DNA of 64,000 nt from Rhizopus arrhizus (taxonomy: Eukaryota > Mucoromycota > Mucoromycetes > Mucorales > Rhizopodaceae). Under the pieces are notes generated by a model. That model worked only from the letters and a program-made list of their open reading frames with translations, did not search any database and was not told the origin of the DNA. Shown here piece by piece: positions 48,978 through 59,311 of this stretch. Both the position numbers and the translations under genes were made by a program. How positions within the stretch are numbered: the stretch's first letter is position 1; each line of letters begins with the position of its first letter. The stretch is taken from positions 1,510,501 through 1,574,500 of the forward strand of contig JAKZZE010000005.1 in assembly GCA_024220505.1 (NCBI GenBank). Reading direction: 5' to 3'.

Positions 48978-51900
48978 TTAATTAGAGCTGAACCAATGCA
49001 ATAGTTTAGTACCCAGAGGTGGAATTTCAGGAGCAGTTTTGTCATGGCGGAGGTAGTCAAGTTCATGCAGGATTTGGCAAATGATTGGCCATCGAATAAA
49101 CCACGCTGAATATTTTGATCGACGTTGTATAGTAGGTTTCTTCCTTGAAGTAGGCAGGAGATTGAGGAGATATGATAAAGGGTCAGAGATAGTGCTTGGC
49201 ATAAGAAGGCGATGATGCATATTTAGACAGGTAATAGCATGCGATCGGGTGAGCAGGTCATGAGGGTGGTAGATACATGGTTTGGGACGGCCACCAGGCA
49301 ACCAGCCCATACGCCAACGAATTAATCGGCTACGTTCAATGTATGACATCGGTAGCCAGAGGATGGGATCCACGACTAATTGAGGACGGCAGGCGGAGAG
49401 AAGGATAGAGTTAGTGTCTGCACGGCGGTTTTCAAAAGATTCTTGTAGATAATCTTTACGAATTGCTTTGAACTTGCGTCGATCAAGTTGATCAGGATCG
49501 GTTTCAGCGCAGAGCCGCCATAGAGGGGAAGTAGTGAGCTTGTACCATTGTGAGTGGCTTGTTGATGTTCGAATGTAAGGAAGTAGTCTAAACATAAGAG
49601 TATCATCAGGTGCATCAATAGTTCGAAGCAAGAATTTGGCTTGTAAGATGTGGATACGCTCTTTCATTGTTGGTTGATTTACTAGGTGTAGCATGACCTT
49701 GATGGACGAGCGTGAAGTACCCCCAAATATTCGACGTAGACATTGGTTTTGGCAAGATTCTATCTTCTGAAGTTCCCTGCATTTCACCGCACTGATGGCT
49801 AGACCGTATTCTAGTTGTGGACGAACAATTTGAGAATAAAACCGCGTGGAGGTGAGCTTCTCAAAACCAGTAGAGTTCACACCAATGGCTGTCATTTGGT
49901 TCATGGTCTTCAGTGCTTTATTGATATTATTTTGGATAAGTTCCTTTGTGTTAAGGTATCCTCCAGGGCTGATAGGAATACCTAGGTAGCTGAATGAAAC
50001 TTGACGTGGAAGTGTAATCCCATAGAGAGCATAGTCTTGAGTGTCAGAGGAGGGGGACAGTATTGCGCATTTGAGGGGGTTCCAACGGAAACCTAGTTGA
50101 TGGCTATAGTCTTCACATTTTTGTAGAAGCGTCGTTAGATGTGGAGGTGACGCTATTAGTACCACGTCATCAGCGTACAGGAGACAGTTGATTGATAAAG
50201 TAAATTCAATGGGATTAGTCTGAGAACCATCAGCAAGGGGGTGATCTCGTAGAAGATTTGGCAATTGGTTAATGTAGATTGAGTATAGGAAAGGAGACAG
50301 AATCGAACCCTGCAACACACCAGTAGCGGGTGAGAATCGGGAAGATTTAGCATTCCCCAGGAGAACTTCAATCTGGACATCATTAAAAAGGTTTTTAAGC
50401 AAGTTGAGTAGCGCCGGATCAAGGCTTTGCTCTAAAGCTTGCCACACATGACAGCGGTCAACAGTATCATAGGCAGCTTTAATGTCTAAGAACGCCAGAG
50501 TTGGAGTGACCTTATGGTGCTTGCGTAGAATAGAACATATTTCAACGAGGGACAGTGCTTGATCAAGTGTACTACGGGCTACACGGAAACCGCCCTGTGC
50601 AATATCAAGTGTAGGGCTTTGATCGACTAGTTCAGGATATAGACATTTTTCTATGATTCTTCTGAAAATAGAGGTTAAGCTAATCGGACGGAAGTTTCCT
50701 GGATCAGTTACCGGGCCTTTTTTATATATGGGAAGAACCTGAGCGACTCTCCATGACAGAGGGGTGTAGCTCCATCGCCAGCAAAGTTGAAACAGGTACA
50801 CAAGAATTGGTGTTAAGCGATCAGTGATAGGTATAATTGTTTCTATAGTAAGATGGTCTACACCGGGTGCTTTCCGTCGGGGTAGGTGTGCAATGGCATC
50901 ATTAACTGTTTCGATAGTAAAAGGACATGTGTTTGTATCAAATGGTTCATTCTGGTTGACGGATGGCGTCGATTCAGTAAGTTAGATATTAAATCACCAG
51001 CAAAAGTGCGCTGAAGGTGTTGCGCCATTACTTCAGCAGCACGCTGTGGCCCCTCTATATGAGAGAAGGTAGGCTTGAGAGTTCTGTTTTTTCTGATACG
51101 ACTGAATTTAGCGATCGCCTTGGAGTAGTTTCCCTGGGACATTTGGTCACAGAAGCAGCGCCAAGTTTCGCGACGTCTCTTTAGAATGAGTTGACGTAAT
51201 TTCGCTTGAGCTTCCTGATGTGCTACCCATAATCGTAGTGCATTGAAACCATGTGCTTTCCTCCACTTTTTGTAATAATATTCTTTACGGTTAAAGGCGG
51301 CTGTCATTTCAGTTGTCCAAAAATCCTTAAGCCATTCATCCGTTGGCGGTGAGCGTCTACCACAAATCTTATCCAGGCTGTCGTAAATAGTGTCACATAG
51401 TTGCTGGTGTATTGAATCAATGTATTGACAAGCCTCAGTTCTATTAGGGAAAGAAAGTGATGACTGGTGGGGTAGTATTATCTGTAAATTTTCAGTGAAT
51501 ACTTCTTTGTAAGAGTTTCTGAAACGTGGATGTTTGAGTTTTCCAATATTCCAGGTAACGCGTTGTGGAGGCAAATGGACTTGGAGATTAGAGGGCAAGT
51601 CAAATGACATTGACATGAACTTGTGGTTTGAATTGAGAGAAAGATCATGCCTTATGTGTATAGATGGCGAGATCAATTCATTATTGCTGAGAAAAAAGTC
51701 AATGATGCTTGTATCCTGAAATGTATACGAGGTAGGTTGTCCATGTGTAAGACGTTGATTCCAGAGTATAAGATTATGGGAGCACATCCAGTTGTAGAAA
51801 ATTCGCCCTCGTGGGTCTATTCGAGTGTCGCCTATGTAAGATCCAAGGCGAGCATTAAAATCACCGCATAATATAGTATTGGACGTATTAGCGTATTGCA

Positions 51901-52288
51901 AAGGTAGTGTATCTAGTATCGTTGTTACTTCATCATCATCTAAAGAGGGTGGTAAATATAGGCAGTGGATCAATATTTTAGAGGCTAAGACAATTGATAA
52001 AGAATACTTAGCTAATAGGGGGTGAGTATGAGTAATTTGGTAGACTGGTAGTTTGCATCGAGGATTCACCAGAAGAGCCAGACCAAGCTGTCCAATACCC
52101 GTGATAGAGTTCCGTGGTGTACCATAGGTGTAATATTCGGCCCAGGTAGTCTTGTATCTTGTTGGGGGGAGTAACCAAGTCTCAGTGAGAAAGAGTAAGT
52201 CCGAATTATGTGAGAGTTGCAGGATTGGATAGATAGATTGCTTTGGCATTCCGGTTGCATTGAATAATGAGATTCTGAGAGAACTCAT
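48978..52288 (-). pseudogene. LINE A ORF2: endonuclease-reverse transcriptase, one frameshift
   Basis: Starts MSSLRISLFNATGMPKQ, 4 nt after the ORF1 stop. The N-terminal APE-like endonuclease has LLFLTETWLLPP, ILCGDFNARLGS and LNSNHKFMSMS. The reverse transcriptase follows: VLPIYKKGPVTDPGNFRPIS, LAFLDIKAAYDTVDR, TGVLQGSILSPFLYSIYINQ, LLYADDVVLIA. The C-terminal end carries WLPGGRPKPCIYHP and a Cys/His cluster (C..H..H..C..H). The frame is lost by one base near 50975-50990: after GDLISNLL the correct continuation (NDAIAHLPRRKAPGVDHL) is in another frame until 50801 and beyond. No other stop interrupts it, so inactivation is recent. Confidence 0.85.
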
Positions 52289-52292
52289 TATA

Positions 52293-53546
52293 TTAATTAT
52301 GCAAGGAAGGAGAAGCGCGATCACCAGGCTGAGCAAGTTCTTCATCGGTGAGCATGTTGATGTCGTCTAAGTCATGAGCGTTGGAGGTATCTTCGCCTGA
52401 GGCAGGCGATTGATCAAAGATATTTGACAAGTGAGGGTTACGAGCCGAGGCAAGCGTGTCATAGAATTTCTTAGAAATCCATTGTTTGTCGTAGAAGAAG
52501 CGGGCCACAGCATACTTGACTGGAGCACGGATGTGTTGTACGGCACGTTCAAGGCGTGTAATTTGGTGTTCTTTAGCAATTTTGTCACGTTCTGTAGTGG
52601 AGAGGGAGGCGAGGTTTGGGTCTTCAAGGATGGATCCACTGTTGGGATTAAAGTTCTCTTTAGGTGTAATTCGATGTTTTGTTAAGAGTTCAATAAATTC
52701 GTTTTCATAGTCGTTGTGGATGAGGATAGCGGCTGTGTGGCGTGCAGGGTAGTGAATGTCTAGAAGACGAGCATTGTTGACACCAAGACGGCGGAAAGTT
52801 GTACGGAGGGTTCCAACAGGGATACGAGCCTTCGTAGGGATGTAGAGGTACTTGAAGCCTTGGTTTGGAGATGGTGGTTGGAAGACCCGTGCGGCAGCAG
52901 CTTCACGTTGAACACGGCGTTGTTCTTTTTGACGAAGCATCGACTGTTTGAGGGAATCTAACTTAGCCTTGTTATGCCAAGGTGCGTCAGGGAATCCAAT
53001 ACGTTGTGAAGACTCCTGAATAGTAGGGAATTCATCCGACGCGGCCTGTTGGTGAGCTTGGGGTGATTGTGTGGACATAGTGGCTATTTGGTTCTGCAGC
53101 TTCTGAATAGCTTCATGGGCCTTAGAAAGTTCGGCGGTCAGATATTCAACTGTTTTTTGTAATTGTATAATCAATGGTTGCGAATCATCAGTCACAGTTG
53201 ATAGTTGGGTGGGTACTGAGTTAGCTGCGTTAGAATCTTCGAGTGTGTTCGAAAGTTCCATACTGTGAGGTAATTGAGATGTTTGTTCGTCAAAAGTAGC
53301 TGTACACTGTAAAAGTTGGTACATAGGGTGTGCTTTAATATATTTATGGCAAGAAGTGCACATAAACTGTGGTTGAGTTGGATCGCGTGAAGATGAGCCA
53401 TGGCGATGAAAAGTAGTGGTCGCCTTGCACGCAGGACATGTGATTCGTTTACGGTAGGTTTTGAAAAGTGTGTCAAGTTCAGCCAGCTGCTCTTCTGTGA
53501 GAGTAGGTAGTTGAGCCTTATTATAAGGGCCTCTCGTGGGTGGCAT
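52293..53546 (-). CDS. LINE A ORF1: zinc-ribbon/coiled-coil RNA-binding-type protein
   Basis: Intact 417-aa frame. The N-terminus has a CPAC...CTSC zinc-ribbon-like motif (about residues 37-65). A coiled coil follows (VEYLTAELSKAHEAIQKLQN), then a basic stretch MLRQKEQRRVQREAAAARVF and a conserved C-terminal domain with PPSPNQGFKYLYIPTKARIP and RLLDIHYPARHTAAILIHND. The plus-strand element at 54.6 kb has a clear relative of each block. It probably binds element RNA. It ends with TAA, 4 nt before the ORF2 ATG, so ORF2 may be translated by reinitiation. Confidence 0.8.
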   Translation of the reverse strand: MPPTRGPYNKAQLPTLTEEQLAELDTLFKTYRKRITCPACKATTTFHRHGSSSRDPTQPQFMCTSCHKYIKAHPMYQLLQCTATFDEQTSQLPHSMELSNTLEDSNAANSVPTQLSTVTDDSQPLIIQLQKTVEYLTAELSKAHEAIQKLQNQIATMSTQSPQAHQQAASDEFPTIQESSQRIGFPDAPWHNKAKLDSLKQSMLRQKEQRRVQREAAAARVFQPPSPNQGFKYLYIPTKARIPVGTLRTTFRRLGVNNARLLDIHYPARHTAAILIHNDYENEFIELLTKHRITPKENFNPNSGSILEDPNLASLSTTERDKIAKEHQITRLERAVQHIRAPVKYAVARFFYDKQWISKKFYDTLASARNPHLSNIFDQSPASGEDTSNAHDLDDINMLTDEELAQPGDRASPSLHN

Positions 53547-53669
53547 TTACTATTGTCGGTGGTTGTGATGTAGGAATGTAGTTTTGAATAATGTATGAAA
53601 GTGCCTTTGCGTCGCTTGCCAAAAAAGGAAAAAAACTTATAGAAAGTATTGGAAAGCGGAAAAAAGTCC

Positions 53670-54462
53670 TAAAATCCTTATACGTTTAATAATAATGTAT
53701 TTATTGTAAAATTTTAATGACCCAAATTGAGCACATAATAATATGAAATTATTGCATTGCCCGAGCCAGTTCAAGATTTGGGTGGGAGCTAAAAACCTTT
53801 TGATAGGCAAAAGGGAAAAAGGGTAAAGAAGGGAAGAGGTGATAGACAAAGTAACAAACAATACTAGATTAATTAGGGCCAAGCCAATGCAAGAGTTTAG
53901 AGCCAAGGGGTGGGACCTCAGGAGCGATCTTGTCATGGTGAAGATAGTCAAGTTCATGTAAAATTTGGCAAATGGTTGGCCAACGTATAAACCAAGCAGC
54001 ATATTTCGATCGATTTTGTGTCGTTGGCTTTTTCCTGGAAGTGGGCAAGATATTCAGGAGAAAAGATAAAGGATCAGTAACAGTGCTTGGTAATTGAAGA
54101 CGTCGATGCATATTTAGACAAGTAATAGCATGTGACCGAGTAAGTAGATCATGGGGGTGGTATATACACGGCTTTGGTCTACCACCGGGTAACCAACCCA
54201 TACGCCAGCGAATTAAGCGACTACGTTCAACATAGGTCATCGGTAGCCAGAGGATGGGATCCACAATCAATTGGGGGCGACAAGTGGAAAGGAGGATGGA
54301 ATTGGTATCGGTACGGCGTTTTTCGAGAGTTTCTTGTAGGTGAGCTTGACAAATAGTTTTAAACTGTCGTTTATTAAGTTGGTTTGGATCAATATCCCTA
54401 CATCGACGCCAGAGTGGAGAAGTGGTGAGCTTGTACCATTGAGATTGGCTTGAAGAGGTGCT
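53670..54462 (-). mobile_element. 5'-truncated LINE copy (LINE B)
   Basis: About 790 bp of the same family as LINE A: the C-terminal ORF2 part (coding remnant 54462-53869, QSQWYKLTTSPLWRRC...LLHWLGPN) and the 3' UTR. Its 3' end joins the 5' end of LINE A directly. Its truncated 5' end meets an AT-rich 14-nt stretch and then a mariner-type end at 54477. Confidence 0.8.
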
Positions 54463-54476
54463 TTTTTTTTTATATA

Positions 54477-54571
54477 TAGTGAGAACGGTAAATTTTGTCA
54501 CTTTGAGAAAATTAAATGTCCGTAACCAAATAATAAATGTCACTTTCTAAAAAATTAATGGCACTAACCCA
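54477..54571 (+). mobile_element. Second mariner-type element end, interrupted
   Basis: TAGTGAGAACGGTAAATTTT-GTC matches the left terminal repeat of the Fanzor element at 18 of 23 positions, is preceded by TA (54475-54476), and is followed by the same kind of subterminal motifs (ATAAATGTCACT, AATGGCACTAACCC). Only about 95 bp remain before the LINE insertion; continuation is expected after 61556. Confidence 0.6.
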
Positions 54572-54583
54572 AAAATTGATTGT
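54572..54583 (+). repeat. Target-site duplication, 5' copy
   Basis: AAAATTGATTGT, repeated exactly at 59308-59319, 60427-60438 and 61545-61556. It marks the insertion site of the plus-strand LINE and of the boundary of each tandem unit. Confidence 0.8.
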
Positions 54584-54641
54584 GAGCTCTTTCGCGAGTT
54601 TGTACGTAACACAAACATAGAATAAAACAACTGCTCTTAAC

Positions 54642-55859
54642 ATGCCACCTGGCTCTACTAATCCAACAAACACTACAACTCTAATCAGTAATCTCAACCC
54701 AGAGGAAACTGCAGACTTACTTTTAAAGTTTGAAGCTTGTCGTAAAAATTTAGCTTGTCCCCAATGTGCGAAACGAGGAGTCTTTCGCCGCAACGGCAGC
54801 ACCAAGAGCGAGCCTCCACAGCCAATATTTCGCTGTAATGGATGTGGCGCCAGTTTTCGAGCTGCAACTATGAGATCTATTGTTTATTCTTCTTTTTCCA
54901 CTTCTACGCAATTGTCTCCCATGGAAGAGAACTTTGAAATTTCCAGAACTTCTACAGAAACTCCGACTACACATACCGAAGATATGCAAACACTGTTAAA
55001 CATGGTTAAACGCCTCACCAACGAACTTGCAGCCGCCAGATCAGAAATTGAGCAATTACGTGCCACTACTGTTCAGTTGCAAAACCAATTAAATAAGGAT
55101 TACACATCGTCTAGCCAAATTGAACCACTTTTGGCAACGGCCACTCAACCCTCTCTCAATTCGTCAGGACTTAACACTACCTCTACTCCCTGGCGAAATC
55201 CTGAACGATTACAGCGTATGAAAGAAGAGTTATTTCAAAGTCAACAACATAAACGTCAACAACGTCAAGAAGCTGCCGCAAGACTTTTGCAACCACCCTC
55301 GGCAAACCAGGGTTTCCAGTACCTTTACCTCCCCACGAAGGCCAGAGTACCTATCGGACAGCTCCGATCCCGCTTGCGAAAACTCGATATCAATAACAAC
55401 CGCATCCTAGATATTCACTACCCGGACCGTAACGTAGTGGCTCTTCTGATACACAACGATTACGAGGATGAACTTCGTTCCCAACTAAAACGATTCAAAA
55501 TTTCTCTGAAGGATGACTTTGACCCATGTGACCCTAAAATCCTCCGTGATCCCAAATATGTCGACTTTACCGATGAAGAACGAACCAATCTCGCGTTTAT
55601 GCATCATTGTAACCGCATGGAACGTGCACTGCGATTCATCCGTGTTCCGGTTAAATTCGCTGTTGCACGACACTTCTTTAACAAAGGCTGGATTAGCAAA
55701 CAGACCTTGGAGGAAACCCTTTCTTCAAACCGACGTTCCAGCCATGCAGAAGCCGACCCTCTTTTCTTCGAAGATGAGCACATGAGTACTATGAACGACT
55801 GCAATAACACTCAGTCCAACTTCATGGAGTCCCATATGGAAGATGATCCTTCCCTATGA
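54642..55859 (+). CDS. LINE ORF1 protein (plus-strand element)
   Basis: 405 aa. N-terminal zinc-ribbon-like CPQC...CNGC (about residues 38-66), a coiled coil (LLNMVKRLTNELAAARSEIE), a basic region QQHKRQQRQEAAARLL and the conserved domain PPSANQGFQYLYLPTKARVP...ILDIHYPDRNVVALLIHNDY. The same architecture occurs in LINE A, which argues that it is functional in the element life cycle, most likely RNA binding and particle formation. The stop codon overlaps the ORF2 start as ATGA (55856-55859). Confidence 0.85.
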   Translation: MPPGSTNPTNTTTLISNLNPEETADLLLKFEACRKNLACPQCAKRGVFRRNGSTKSEPPQPIFRCNGCGASFRAATMRSIVYSSFSTSTQLSPMEENFEISRTSTETPTTHTEDMQTLLNMVKRLTNELAAARSEIEQLRATTVQLQNQLNKDYTSSSQIEPLLATATQPSLNSSGLNTTSTPWRNPERLQRMKEELFQSQQHKRQQRQEAAARLLQPPSANQGFQYLYLPTKARVPIGQLRSRLRKLDINNNRILDIHYPDRNVVALLIHNDYEDELRSQLKRFKISLKDDFDPCDPKILRDPKYVDFTDEERTNLAFMHHCNRMERALRFIRVPVKFAVARHFFNKGWISKQTLEETLSSNRRSSHAEADPLFFEDEHMSTMNDCNNTQSNFMESHMEDDPSL

Positions 55860-58800
55860 GTACTCTCACGATCTCCCTTTTCAATGCAACTGGCTTGGCT
55901 CGCCAAGCCCTCAATCCACTCCTTAGTATAGTTCATTCCTCCTCTATCCTTCTTCTTACAGAGACATGGCTCTTAAGCCCACTCAAATACCCAACACGTT
56001 GGAAACAGTTCCACACATATGGTATCAAAACTCAACCTCTCGCTACCAAAGGTAGTCAAGGCATCAGTCTTCTAGTAAATCCTGATTGCAAATACCATGT
56101 TCACCACTTTGAATCTGATGATACGCACCTAAGCCAATATAAATTATCCTTTGCCGTTGCTAATATTTTAGTTCATTGTCTCTACCTACCTCCTCATCTG
56201 GATAACCAGACTATCACTCAAGTCTTGAACTCACTACCGCATACGACTAACCACACCAGTCAGACAATCATATGCGGCGACTTTAATGCTAGACTGGGTT
56301 CACTCACAGGAGACCGCTCAACAAACTCCAGAGGCAATCTGATCATACAATGGATGCAACGGAATAATATTATCTTATGGAATCAAAGACTGACATATGG
56401 GCAGTTTACCTTTATGGCTCATCAAGGTAGTAGCATTATCGACTTATTCATGAGCAATGCCGAACTTGTTGAACCTTCAATGAAAATTTACCAAGACTAT
56501 TCATTGGACTCGAACCATAAATTACTGTCTCTTTCCTTTCAAATAAGTGCTAACATTCCACAGCTTTCGGGACACCCTCGAGTCATCTGGAGCCTTCGCA
56601 AGCTTGCCGACCCAAATACCCACGAATCATATGTGTATCGTTTCAAAGAGCTGTCTCAACCTTTGCTACCATACGATGATGCCCAATTTACTAATTTTAA
56701 TAGCCGGACTTCTGCCGTTGACTACATCGAGAAGCTCAACAACGACATCTGCCAGGCGATATACACCTCATTAGACGACTGTTGTGGCAGAGTCTCCCAT
56801 TCTGGAGATCCACTGTATGATTTTTGGACCGACAAAATGCAAGAAGCTTATGACTACAGGGAATTTTGTTACAGAAAATGGAGAAAGGCACATGGACTCA
56901 ACAAGTTCCACTACTGGCTGAAACACCAAGAAGCTCGAGCTGCATTGCGTCGACTGATCAACCAGCGCCGTCGAGCTAAATGGATCTCTTTTTGTGAACA
57001 AATGGCATCCGGGGACTATACTAAGGCAATATCTAGACTTAGCCGTATTCGCAAAAATCGCACTATGAAACCCACTTTCTCCACTCCGGAGGGCCCACAA
57101 CATGCAGCAAATGTAATGGCCTCTCATTTGGAATCTACATTTTCAGGAGACCTCCTCAGGGAAGTTCAATGTTACGAAATTGAAACACCTGTTTTACCTT
57201 GTGAATTAGATTGCCCAATCATCATGGAAGATATTAGCCGCGCCATTAGCACTTTGCCGGTCAAGAAAGCGCCTGGTGTAGATCATTTGCGGATTGAGAT
57301 GCTCCAGCCAATACGTCACTTGCTAGCACCAATTCTCCTTCGCCTCTTCCAAATGTGCTGGGCATGGTCATATGTCCCTCAAACATGGCGTATTGCCCAA
57401 GTAGTACCAATATATAAAAAAGGATCACCATCGAACCCAGGTAATTATCGCCCAATCAGTCTGACTACTGTATTTAGAAAAATACTGGAACGCTGCATTC
57501 AACATGATTTGCAGGCCGATGGACCACCCCTTGATATAGCCCAAGGTGGGTTTAGAGAATTCCGTAGCGCGCTGGATCAAGCTCTGTGCCTTTCCGAGAT
57601 TTGTAATATACTACGTACTCGACATCAAATCAAGCCAGTACTAGCATTTCTCGACATCAAATCCGCATACGACACTGTCAACCGCAGTTTCGTATGGGAG
57701 ACTTTACGGCATTACATTTCATCCCCTATGCTCGGCCTACTAAGATGTCTTTTTGATGATGTACAAATCGAAGTTCTGCTTTCTAACGCAACATCCTATC
57801 GATTCAGTCCAAAAACTGGTGTACTTCAAGGATCTATACTGTCTCCATATCTTTACTCAGTATATATCAACCAACTTCCAGCTCAGCTACGTCTTCAAGC
57901 TCTCAATCCTAACATGTCGCCATTGGAAATAGTACCTTCCCTGAACTGTCTACTCTATGCTGACGATGTAGTCCTAATTGCCGAACGCTCAAAAATGATT
58001 GATCTACTTAAGAAATGTGAATACCACAGTATGCAAATGGGATACAGATGGAACCCATCAAAGTGTGTGGTCATAGACAGCCACACTGATCCTATCTCAT
58101 ACATAATGTATGGTCAACCGCTTCCTCAGAAGACCACATTTGCATACCTTGGCGTTCCATTCAAACAAGGTGGATACCTCGACCCAGAAGAACTAATTCA
58201 GCACAACACTCGAAAAGCCCTTGCCACAATGAATCTGTTGTCATCTATTGGTGTAAATCCCTCTGGTTTTTCCAAGCTTCTCTCAACTAGATTCTATGCA
58301 CATATTATTCGCCCACAGCTCGAGTACGGAGTGGCCATCAATCGCTTCACAAGCTCTCAACTTCACACACTAGAAGAAGCGCAAGATACATGTATCAGAA
58401 GGATATACGGCGCTCATGGTAAAGCTTCTACCAAAGTGATGCTCCATCTGTCCAAATTACCTCTCATGTCCGAGCGGGTCAATATCCTACAAGCACAGTT
58501 CCTATTTCGTTCTCTACTTTTGCCGGAAGACTCACTGCTCAGTTGTCTACTACCATACATACGACGCACTAGAAGCCATCAATGGTACCTTCTTTCCAAA
58601 ACCCCACTTTGGAAAATGATACCCGCCTCCAATGATGATTTGGACACTCGTACATTCAAAGCTTTCAAACGGCAATTCCTACAGCAAAACCTGGATAAGC
58701 GCCTTACGAATCGTAATTCTAAACTGCTTTCTCATTGCCGTCGTTCTGTGTCTCTGGACCCCATCCTGTGGCTGCCCATGTCAAATTCGGAACGTAGTCG

Positions 58801-59140
58801 CTGTATACGCTGGAGGTTAGGCTGGCTACCCGGTGGCAAGCCGAAGCCATGTCCCAGACATCCTGCTCACCATCTCTCGAAGAAGCATGCAATCAATTGC
58901 TTAAACATGCATAGCCGTCTCTTTATGCCTGAAACAATTCCGGACCCCCTGTCGTTCCTTCTGAATATGCTTCCATCTCGTCCCTCAGTACCTTCAGGCC
59001 TGGCACTCTCTTGGTCACAACGTTGGCCAATTATTTGCTCAATATTACATGAACTCGACCAACTTCATCACGCTACAACAATCCCGGCTACTCATCCACA
59101 TGGCCATAAGTTTCTTGAATGGATCAAACAATTCCTTTAG
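55856..59140 (+). CDS. LINE ORF2: APE endonuclease-reverse transcriptase
   Basis: 1094 aa, uninterrupted. The APE-type endonuclease occupies about residues 1-230 (LFNATGLARQALN, LLLTETWLL, TIICGDFNARLGS, SNHKLLSLS). A basic linker carries CEQMASGDYTKAISRLSRIR. Reverse transcriptase motifs follow: VPIYKKGSPSNPGNYRPISL, LAFLDIKSAYDTVN (first catalytic Asp), TGVLQGSILSPYLYS, LLYADDVVLIA (catalytic Asp pair). The C-terminal region has WRLGWLPGGKPKPCPRHP and a C/H cluster (HHLSKKHAINCLNMH). No RNase H. The ATG overlaps the ORF1 stop by ATGA, suggesting termination-reinitiation. Confidence 0.92.
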   Translation: MSTLTISLFNATGLARQALNPLLSIVHSSSILLLTETWLLSPLKYPTRWKQFHTYGIKTQPLATKGSQGISLLVNPDCKYHVHHFESDDTHLSQYKLSFAVANILVHCLYLPPHLDNQTITQVLNSLPHTTNHTSQTIICGDFNARLGSLTGDRSTNSRGNLIIQWMQRNNIILWNQRLTYGQFTFMAHQGSSIIDLFMSNAELVEPSMKIYQDYSLDSNHKLLSLSFQISANIPQLSGHPRVIWSLRKLADPNTHESYVYRFKELSQPLLPYDDAQFTNFNSRTSAVDYIEKLNNDICQAIYTSLDDCCGRVSHSGDPLYDFWTDKMQEAYDYREFCYRKWRKAHGLNKFHYWLKHQEARAALRRLINQRRRAKWISFCEQMASGDYTKAISRLSRIRKNRTMKPTFSTPEGPQHAANVMASHLESTFSGDLLREVQCYEIETPVLPCELDCPIIMEDISRAISTLPVKKAPGVDHLRIEMLQPIRHLLAPILLRLFQMCWAWSYVPQTWRIAQVVPIYKKGSPSNPGNYRPISLTTVFRKILERCIQHDLQADGPPLDIAQGGFREFRSALDQALCLSEICNILRTRHQIKPVLAFLDIKSAYDTVNRSFVWETLRHYISSPMLGLLRCLFDDVQIEVLLSNATSYRFSPKTGVLQGSILSPYLYSVYINQLPAQLRLQALNPNMSPLEIVPSLNCLLYADDVVLIAERSKMIDLLKKCEYHSMQMGYRWNPSKCVVIDSHTDPISYIMYGQPLPQKTTFAYLGVPFKQGGYLDPEELIQHNTRKALATMNLLSSIGVNPSGFSKLLSTRFYAHIIRPQLEYGVAINRFTSSQLHTLEEAQDTCIRRIYGAHGKASTKVMLHLSKLPLMSERVNILQAQFLFRSLLLPEDSLLSCLLPYIRRTRSHQWYLLSKTPLWKMIPASNDDLDTRTFKAFKRQFLQQNLDKRLTNRNSKLLSHCRRSVSLDPILWLPMSNSERSRCIRWRLGWLPGGKPKPCPRHPAHHLSKKHAINCLNMHSRLFMPETIPDPLSFLLNMLPSRPSVPSGLALSWSQRWPIICSILHELDQLHHATTIPATHPHGHKFLEWIKQFL

Positions 59141-59311
59141 CTTACTCAATCCCACACTTTTCTTTTTCTTTTACTTTTTTTACCCTTGATCTCAAAGGGG
59201 TTTTTTTTTACCACTAACATCCTAACGGATTGAACTGATCCGGGCGGACAATTGTTTATTTCATTTTTGCGCTCATTTGGATCGTTAAATAAAGATAAAG
59301 TTTAAACAAAA

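Larger units (their letters stand above)
48776..53669 (-). mobile_element. Near-full-length non-LTR retrotransposon (LINE A)
   Basis: About 4.9 kb with ORF1 (53546-52293), ORF2 (52288-48978), a 5' UTR of about 120 nt and a 3' UTR of about 200 nt ending in the shared TATAAGGATTTTA terminus. There is no poly-A tail. The APE-type endonuclease at the start of ORF2 and absence of an RNase H domain place it among APE-type non-LTR elements; clade not resolved. One frameshift in ORF2 makes this copy inactive, but everything else is well preserved. Confidence 0.85.
54584..59307 (+). mobile_element. Full-length, apparently intact non-LTR retrotransposon
   Basis: About 4.7 kb, flanked by a 12-bp target duplication. 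It has a 58-nt 5' UTR, ORF1 (54642-55859), ORF2 (55856-59140) and a short 3' UTR ending ...TTAAATAAAGATAAAGTTTAAAC without a poly-A tail. Both frames are uninterrupted, so this copy could be recently or currently active. It is a diverged relative of the minus-strand LINE A family, with a different 3' end. Confidence 0.9.
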
